Made by a program: the position numbers and the translations under genes
Assembly (NCBI GenBank): GCA_963675945.1
Contig: OY780932.1
Span: 1,550,001 to 1,614,000 of the forward strand
DNA: 64,000 nt
From: G963556115 sp963675945
Lineage (GTDB): Bacteria > Planctomycetota > SZUA-567
Reading direction: 5' to 3'
Notes under the pieces: model-generated
Databases searched by the model: none
What the model saw: only the letters and a program-made list of their open reading frames with translations
Told to the model about the DNA's origin: nothing
Part shown: one piece after another, positions 59,060 to 64,000 of the stretch
Numbering within the stretch: the stretch's first letter is position 1
How the letters are laid out: every line of letters starts with the position of its first letter

Positions 59060-61138
59060 TTAGCTTGGATTGTAGCCGAGAATACTCTCCCACTTCTTAC
59101 GGGGAACTGGGGCGAAAGCACTCGGCTCCATACTGTAGCTGGCTCTGCCGGTTGAGAGACCACGTACTACCGTAGCGTAGCCGAACATCTCGGCTAGTGG
59201 TGCTTTGGCATGAACTACCTTTAGATTTCCGCGGTCGGCAATCTCCTGTACCTCGCAACGTCTACCGTTGAGATCATGGATGATACCGCCCATAAACTCA
59301 TCAGGGGTGGTGACCTCTAGAGACATGATCGGTTCTAGCAGTTCGGCTCCAGCCTGCTGTATCGCTTGACGCATTGCGGCTTCGGTAGCTGCGGTAAAGG
59401 CGACCTCGCTCTCACAGCCTTCGCGCGTTGCCCCGCCGGTGACCTCGCAGCCGAGGTGAATTATCGGATAACCCCCGAGTGGGCCGGAGATACAGCCGCC
59501 GCTGAAGCCTTCTTCAATAGCGCGGTGTGAGTGTGGATTGATAACCGACTCTGGGGCGCTAATCTTTAGTTCGGGCTCGCTCTCGGCGATTCTGCGTACG
59601 TTTAACTGAACCTGGGCATAATGCTCTTTACCACCCATCGCTTGTTCGAATTCTCCCTTGCCAGATCCGCTGCCGGTTACCGCTTCGCGGTAGGTAACCC
59701 GTGGGTTACCGGTATTGCAGGCGACCTTATAGTCGCGAGTGATACGGGTAGCGATAATATCCAGGTGTAATTCACCCATACCGGAGAGGATAAGTTGTCC
59801 GGTCTCAGCATCGGTACGGTAGGCGAAGGTCGGGTCTTCACGGGTGAGCCGCTGCAAAACATCCATTAGCTTGTCGCGGTCGTCATTACTCCGAGGCTCA
59901 ATGGCCATGCTGATGACGGTTGAGGGGAATTTTGGTGGTTCAAGCTCTATCAGCTCGCTGCCGTCGGCACAGATACTGTCTCCGGTGGCGGCAAATTTGA
60001 AACCGCTCACGCCGACAATCTCACCCGGGCCAACCAGCGTCTCACGATCGCGGTGTTCGGCATGCATTCGCCAGATACGGCTGGCACGCTCTTTGCGTCC
60101 ACTAGCACTGACAATAACCTTCTCTCCTTCTTTGAGCTCGCCGGAGTAGATACGTAGGAAGGTCAGCGGGCCATGCTGATCATCGGTAATCTTGAACGCC
60201 AGGGCGCAGAGCGGTTCTTTACGTGAAGGGATACAGGTAATATTCTGGGTATGATCTTTGGGGTCGTGGCCGATCATGGGGGGGACATCCTTGGGCGACG
60301 GGAGATAGTCGACAATGGCGTCCAGCAATGGTTGTACGCCTTTATTGCGCAGTGATGAACCCAGAAGAACGGGGGTGATCTTGCGTTCAAGAGTCAGTTT
60401 GCGGATACCGGCTTTGAGTTCTTCTACCGAGAGATCCTCCTCCAGCAGGTATTTTTCCATGAGCTCTTCATCCGATTCGGCAATACTCTCCACCAGGTGA
60501 AGACGGTGAAGCTCTACCTCTTCCAGATGCTCAGGATCTATCGCGGATCGGGTGAATTTCTCACCGGTCTCGTCATCGTAGGTGATCTGCTCCAGAGTGA
60601 CCAGGTCGATAATGCCCTTAAAATTATCCTCAATACCGATAGGGAGCTGGAGCTGGAGCGGATTGGCATGGAGCCGCTCGCGCATCTCCGCCAGTACATG
60701 TTCGACCTCGGCACCCGAACGATCAAGCTTGTTGATAAAGGCCAGCGCCGGGACATGGTAACGGTCTGCCTGACGCCATACCGTCTCCGACTGCGCCTCG
60801 ACTCCGCCTACACCGCAGAAGACGGCGACTGCGCCGTCAAGTACGCGTAGACTTCGCTCTACCTCGGCGGTAAAGTCGACGTGTCCTGGGGTATCAATAA
60901 GGTTGACCTGATGCTTCTGCCAGAAGAAGGTAGTCGCAGCAGAGGTGATGGTAATGCCGCGTTCCTGTTCGTCTTGCATATAATCCATAATGGCAGTACC
61001 CTCATGGACTTCGCCCATGCGGTGTTCTTTGCCGGAATAATATAGAATGCGCTCGGTAGTAGTCGTCTTACCGGCATCAATATGAGCGATGATGCCAATA
61101 TTACGAATATGCCCCAGCGGAGTGTTCTTTGCACTCAT
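59060..61138 (-). CDS. fusA: Elongation factor G (divergent domain IV)
   Basis: A 692-residue EF-G. GTPase motifs IGIIAHIDAGKTTTTERIL, DEQERGITITSAATT, DTPGHVDF and INKLDRSG, then domains II-V ending DRGNLKVVHAKAPLAEMFGYAT. In domain IV, where most EF-G have a GGRGQYGHV loop, this one has GGKEHYAQV after GSGKGEFEQ. It catalyses translocation and ribosome recycling; whether it does both, as opposed to being one of two specialised EF-Gs known in some PVC/spirochaete lineages, cannot be decided here. Followed by a lipoprotein and tuf. Confidence 0.93.
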   Translation of the reverse strand: MSAKNTPLGHIRNIGIIAHIDAGKTTTTERILYYSGKEHRMGEVHEGTAIMDYMQDEQERGITITSAATTFFWQKHQVNLIDTPGHVDFTAEVERSLRVLDGAVAVFCGVGGVEAQSETVWRQADRYHVPALAFINKLDRSGAEVEHVLAEMRERLHANPLQLQLPIGIEDNFKGIIDLVTLEQITYDDETGEKFTRSAIDPEHLEEVELHRLHLVESIAESDEELMEKYLLEEDLSVEELKAGIRKLTLERKITPVLLGSSLRNKGVQPLLDAIVDYLPSPKDVPPMIGHDPKDHTQNITCIPSRKEPLCALAFKITDDQHGPLTFLRIYSGELKEGEKVIVSASGRKERASRIWRMHAEHRDRETLVGPGEIVGVSGFKFAATGDSICADGSELIELEPPKFPSTVISMAIEPRSNDDRDKLMDVLQRLTREDPTFAYRTDAETGQLILSGMGELHLDIIATRITRDYKVACNTGNPRVTYREAVTGSGSGKGEFEQAMGGKEHYAQVQLNVRRIAESEPELKISAPESVINPHSHRAIEEGFSGGCISGPLGGYPIIHLGCEVTGGATREGCESEVAFTAATEAAMRQAIQQAGAELLEPIMSLEVTTPDEFMGGIIHDLNGRRCEVQEIADRGNLKVVHAKAPLAEMFGYATVVRGLSTGRASYSMEPSAFAPVPRKKWESILGYNPS

Positions 61139-61349
61139 AGGTTTCCTTAAGTTGTATAATCAGAAGGACTTGCTGTCTGGAACGATTTGGCGCAACCTGC
61201 TTCTGAGGGTTGTTAAATTAATATTAAGAGAAATAACTATAGCGATAAACCGTGGTGAGTTCAAGTGTTTAGGTGGTTTTTTAAGTGTTTTTTCGGTAAA
61301 AGTTGGATGTTTTCTCCGGATTATTGTTCAGAGTCGGCTACAGACGGGT

Positions 61350-64000
61350 TTAGAGGTACTTTTTGAGGTGTTCAACGAGTTTGTTCGGGTCACACTTGGG
61401 CACAAAGCCATCAGCATGTACCTCTTTGGCGCGGTTGACAATGGTGTCATTGGTCAGCGAACTGTGCAGGAGTACTGGCAGGAGTCTGAGGTCGTGGTGG
61501 TTCTTGACAAACTGGGTCAGGCTGTAACCGTCCATCTGCGGCATCTCGATATCCGAGAGGACTAGATCGATATAGTTGAAGATGCTCTTCTTCTCTTCCT
61601 GTGACTGCTGGTAGAGCTTTTCCAGTTCCTGTTTCGCTTCAAGACCGTCCCCGGCTTGGATGACCTCTATATTATGTTCTTCCAGGGCTCTAGCGGTCTC
61701 ACGCCGGATAAGCGGGGAATCTTCGACCAGGAGAATCCGGGTATGATCCTTGCGCAGTTGTACCTCGTTGAGGCTCTCGCCGATGTTGTCGTAGAGCTCG
61801 ATTACCTTCTGCACTATCTGCTCGAAATCGAGGAGGAAGGTGATATCATCGGCATTGCTTGCGCCGCTTGTAGTATGGCTGGAATTGCTAATTGCCGAGG
61901 ATAGAATTGTGCCGATGACATAATTCAAGGTGATAAATGAGCCGGTCTGGGGCGGCGGGGTGATATCGTTCCAGGAGATATAACTGACACTGTTGACCTC
62001 GGTGACGATAAAGCCGATAGTAACCCCTGCGAATTCACAGATTATGATAATGTTCTCATACTCGGGTGAGCGTTGCTTATTAACCGGCAGTCCAAGGAGG
62101 ATGTCCAGCGACATTACCGGTATCGTCTCATCGCGCAGCAGCAGCATGCCTGCAAAGCCATCTGGCATATTCGGTACCTGGGTAAGTTTGCTCATCGGGA
62201 CAAACTCGCGGGTCTTGAAGGCATTGATAGCAAACTTATGGATCTTCTCGCTGCCGTCTTTTTTCCGGGCTTTGACAATAAAATCGATAATACCTACAGC
62301 ATTTGAACCTATGGTTACGATCTCTACCTTGCGCTCTGAGGCTGCAAGGTTTGCCCCAGCTTCGGAGTAGGCATTACCTGAGGCGATATAGGAGTTTTCA
62401 ATAATACGTCTGGTGTCTAGAACCAGAGATATCTGGCGGTCGCTGAGCAGGGCGCAACCGGTAATCTCTGGGATATCACGGAGTTGTCCCTCAAGCTGGC
62501 GGATGACTACCTGCCTAGTCTCCATGACTGCATCTACGAGAATTGCCGCCAGTTTTTCGCCTTCATCGACAAGTATCAGGACGCCGTTTTCAAGATTATT
62601 CTTGCCTTCTATGCCGAGAAACTCGGACATCTTGATGAGCGGGACGATTATCCCGCGGATATTGACCATGATCCCTCGACCTTCAACAGTTGAAATCTGG
62701 TTCTTGTCGAGTTTGAAGGTCTCGCGAACCGACTGTACGGGTATGGCGATGATATTATCGCCGAGGGTTACCAGCAGGGCTTCAATCGCTGCCAGCGCAA
62801 CTGGGAAGCGGAGTCTGAAAGTGACGCCCTCTCCGGGGTGATTGTCTACCTCGATCCGTCCGCGCAGGGAGTCCATTGACTCCTGAACTATGGCCATGCC
62901 TACACCCCGTCCGGAGATACCGTCTACCGAGTCGGAGGTGGAGAAACCGCTGGAGAAGATCAGATTGATAATCTCCGATTCCTTGAGTTTGGCATTCTCC
63001 GCAATACTGCCGTTGGCAATGGCTTTGTTTCTAATCTTCTCGACATCAATACCGGCGCCGTCGTCGCTGAATTCGATGATGATATCGGCTCCTGTCTGCT
63101 TCGCACTGAGGTGGAGCCGACCGACAGGGGGTTTGTCGAACTCGCGGCGTCTGGACGCGGATTCCAGCCCGTGGCCTACAGAGTTTCGAACCAGGTGGAT
63201 GAGAGCGGCGCTGAGGCGCTCGATAATACTCCGGTCAACCTTGGTATCCTGACCCTCCAGTACTAGATTGACCTGCTTGCCGATGGCTCTGGCTGCATCA
63301 TTGGCTGCACGCTGAATACGGTGGAAGAGCGGGGCGATCGGGGTCATGCGAAAGGAGCTAGCCATATCGTTGAGATTGCGGCAGAAACGCATAAGATCCT
63401 GCAAATCACCGGAGGCCGAGGCCAGAGTGCTGATCTCGGGGTTGCTGAGCAGGTGTGAACCGATCAAGGATACCTCACTGACAATATCCAAGAGTTGATC
63501 AAGCTTCTTGACATCAATCTGTACATTACGCAGAGAGTAGGTCTCGACATCCTTCTCTTCAATATAATTGACTTCGCTTAGCTCACTCTCCACAGCTTTG
63601 GATTGGGAAACAACGCTCGCGGAGCTGAGTGCCGGGGTGGTTTCGGTAGTTGAAACGGCCGGGGCAGGCATTTCACGCTGAGGTGCTGGAGCCGGAGGGG
63701 CTGCGGGGACGGTTTTAACTTCAGCTACAGGCTCAGGGATGGGTTCAGATACGGTCGGAGGCAGATCGGTATCAACAATTCTGGCTTTGGGTTCGTCGGT
63801 TTCGTCTTCAGGTTCCATGGTGAAGAAGTCATCGCTGACATCCTCTTCAGCACCGCTATAAGAGTAATCCTCTTCTTCATTTTCTTCTTCGGCAGGAGAG
63901 GGGGGAGTCGGTGCGGCAGACTCAACAGAACTGCTTGTGGCTGGAGCAGGGCTGCCGGTATCCGGACTCAGTATCTCAGCATTCAGACGTTCGAGAACGG
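61350..64000 (-). CDS. cheA: Hybrid CheA histidine kinase (CheA-CheW-CheW-REC), N-terminus outside window
   Basis: The frame is open to the right edge, so the histidine phosphotransfer domain is missing. Visible order: acidic and Pro-rich linker (about 63500-64000), P3 dimerisation helices, HATPase domain with HLVRNSVGHGLE, DDGAGID and GRGVGMAIVQESMDSLRG, then two CheW-like domains (about 62700-62400 and 62300-61850), and a C-terminal REC domain with DIEMPQMDGYSL and VPKCDPNKL (about 61700-61350). The N-box Asp of HLVRNAIDHG is Gly here. Such hybrids drive motility-independent or alternative outputs. No methyl-accepting chemoreceptor or cheB/cheR is in view. Confidence 0.92.
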   Translation of the reverse strand, partial: VLERLNAEILSPDTGSPAPATSSSVESAAPTPPSPAEEENEEEDYSYSGAEEDVSDDFFTMEPEDETDEPKARIVDTDLPPTVSEPIPEPVAEVKTVPAAPPAPAPQREMPAPAVSTTETTPALSSASVVSQSKAVESELSEVNYIEEKDVETYSLRNVQIDVKKLDQLLDIVSEVSLIGSHLLSNPEISTLASASGDLQDLMRFCRNLNDMASSFRMTPIAPLFHRIQRAANDAARAIGKQVNLVLEGQDTKVDRSIIERLSAALIHLVRNSVGHGLESASRRREFDKPPVGRLHLSAKQTGADIIIEFSDDGAGIDVEKIRNKAIANGSIAENAKLKESEIINLIFSSGFSTSDSVDGISGRGVGMAIVQESMDSLRGRIEVDNHPGEGVTFRLRFPVALAAIEALLVTLGDNIIAIPVQSVRETFKLDKNQISTVEGRGIMVNIRGIIVPLIKMSEFLGIEGKNNLENGVLILVDEGEKLAAILVDAVMETRQVVIRQLEGQLRDIPEITGCALLSDRQISLVLDTRRIIENSYIASGNAYSEAGANLAASERKVEIVTIGSNAVGIIDFIVKARKKDGSEKIHKFAINAFKTREFVPMSKLTQVPNMPDGFAGMLLLRDETIPVMSLDILLGLPVNKQRSPEYENIIIICEFAGVTIGFIVTEVNSVSYISWNDITPPPQTGSFITLNYVIGTILSSAISNSSHTTSGASNADDITFLLDFEQIVQKVIELYDNIGESLNEVQLRKDHTRILLVEDSPLIRRETARALEEHNIEVIQAGDGLEAKQELEKLYQQSQEEKKSIFNYIDLVLSDIEMPQMDGYSLTQFVKNHHDLRLLPVLLHSSLTNDTIVNRAKEVHADGFVPKCDPNKLVEHLKKYL

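Noticed and set aside
1..64000. CRISPR array, prophage, insertion sequence, origin of replication
   Set aside because: No regularly spaced repeats, transposase, integrase, or DnaA-box cluster was seen.

Overview
The window looks like a chromosomal segment of an anaerobic Lentisphaerota-like bacterium (PVC superphylum). This is an inference from gene content: a type II pseudopilin carrying the H-X9-DG signature, a GntR regulator with a LacI-type sensor domain, a non-pyrrolysine MttB-family methyltransferase, DUF4416, and an EF-Tu with an unusual switch I that I associate, from memory only, with this phylum. No phage, transposase, CRISPR array, rRNA or tRNA was recognised. Genes are dense, both strands are used, and most gene ends carry intrinsic terminators.

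Layout. 0-8.7 kb: a truncated Ntn hydrolase, a lipoprotein, a membrane GGDEF protein, pyrG, DUF4416 overlapping a WalJ-type hydrolase, comM, and a pseudopilin convergent with comM. 8.8-20.8 kb: a nitrogen island. A leftward operon (mttB-like, class II amidotransferase, fused GXGXG/FMN glutamate synthase domains, a degenerate FMN-domain paralogue, type III glutamine synthetase) is divergent from amt, glnK, gdhA and a GNAT gene. A well-formed sigma-54 promoter candidate faces the leftward operon. 20.8-28.8 kb: a sensory GGDEF protein, corA, the operon lysS / FliM-peptide protein / hemB / ispE, and an iron alcohol dehydrogenase. 29.0-35.0 kb: a leftward array of seven small paralogous membrane proteins plus a 740-residue coiled-coil protein. 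Two gene pairs are tandem duplicates that include their promoter and terminator. 35.1-46.2 kb: alaS, a GntR/LacI regulator overlapping manA, a GT4 glycosyltransferase, a coiled-coil protein, a REC-GGDEF protein, yjbQ, a FabG-like reductase and an odd response regulator. 46.5-55.8 kb: a xylulokinase-type kinase, an unusual kinase/aldolase fusion, an eroded HD-GYP pseudogene, alkaline phosphatase, YibE/F, an osmC-tetR-DUF3795 set behind a perfect 21-bp palindrome, and a second DUF3795 gene. 55.9-64 kb: the leftward cluster fusA, lipoprotein, tuf, rpsJ, rplC, ending in a terminator where L4 would normally follow, preceded by a hybrid CheA that runs off the window end.

How the parts fit. The nitrogen island plausibly joins methylated-amine chemistry, ammonium uptake, PII sensing and glutamate/glutamine synthesis under nitrogen control. 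Three GGDEF proteins and a dead HD-GYP gene show c-di-GMP signalling in flux. The hybrid CheA and a small protein with the FliM CheY-binding peptide hint at a non-standard chemosensory output. A dispersed imperfect repeat (copies near 0.5-0.9 kb and 40.6-40.9 kb) shows co-varying hairpins and is not explained by the genes.
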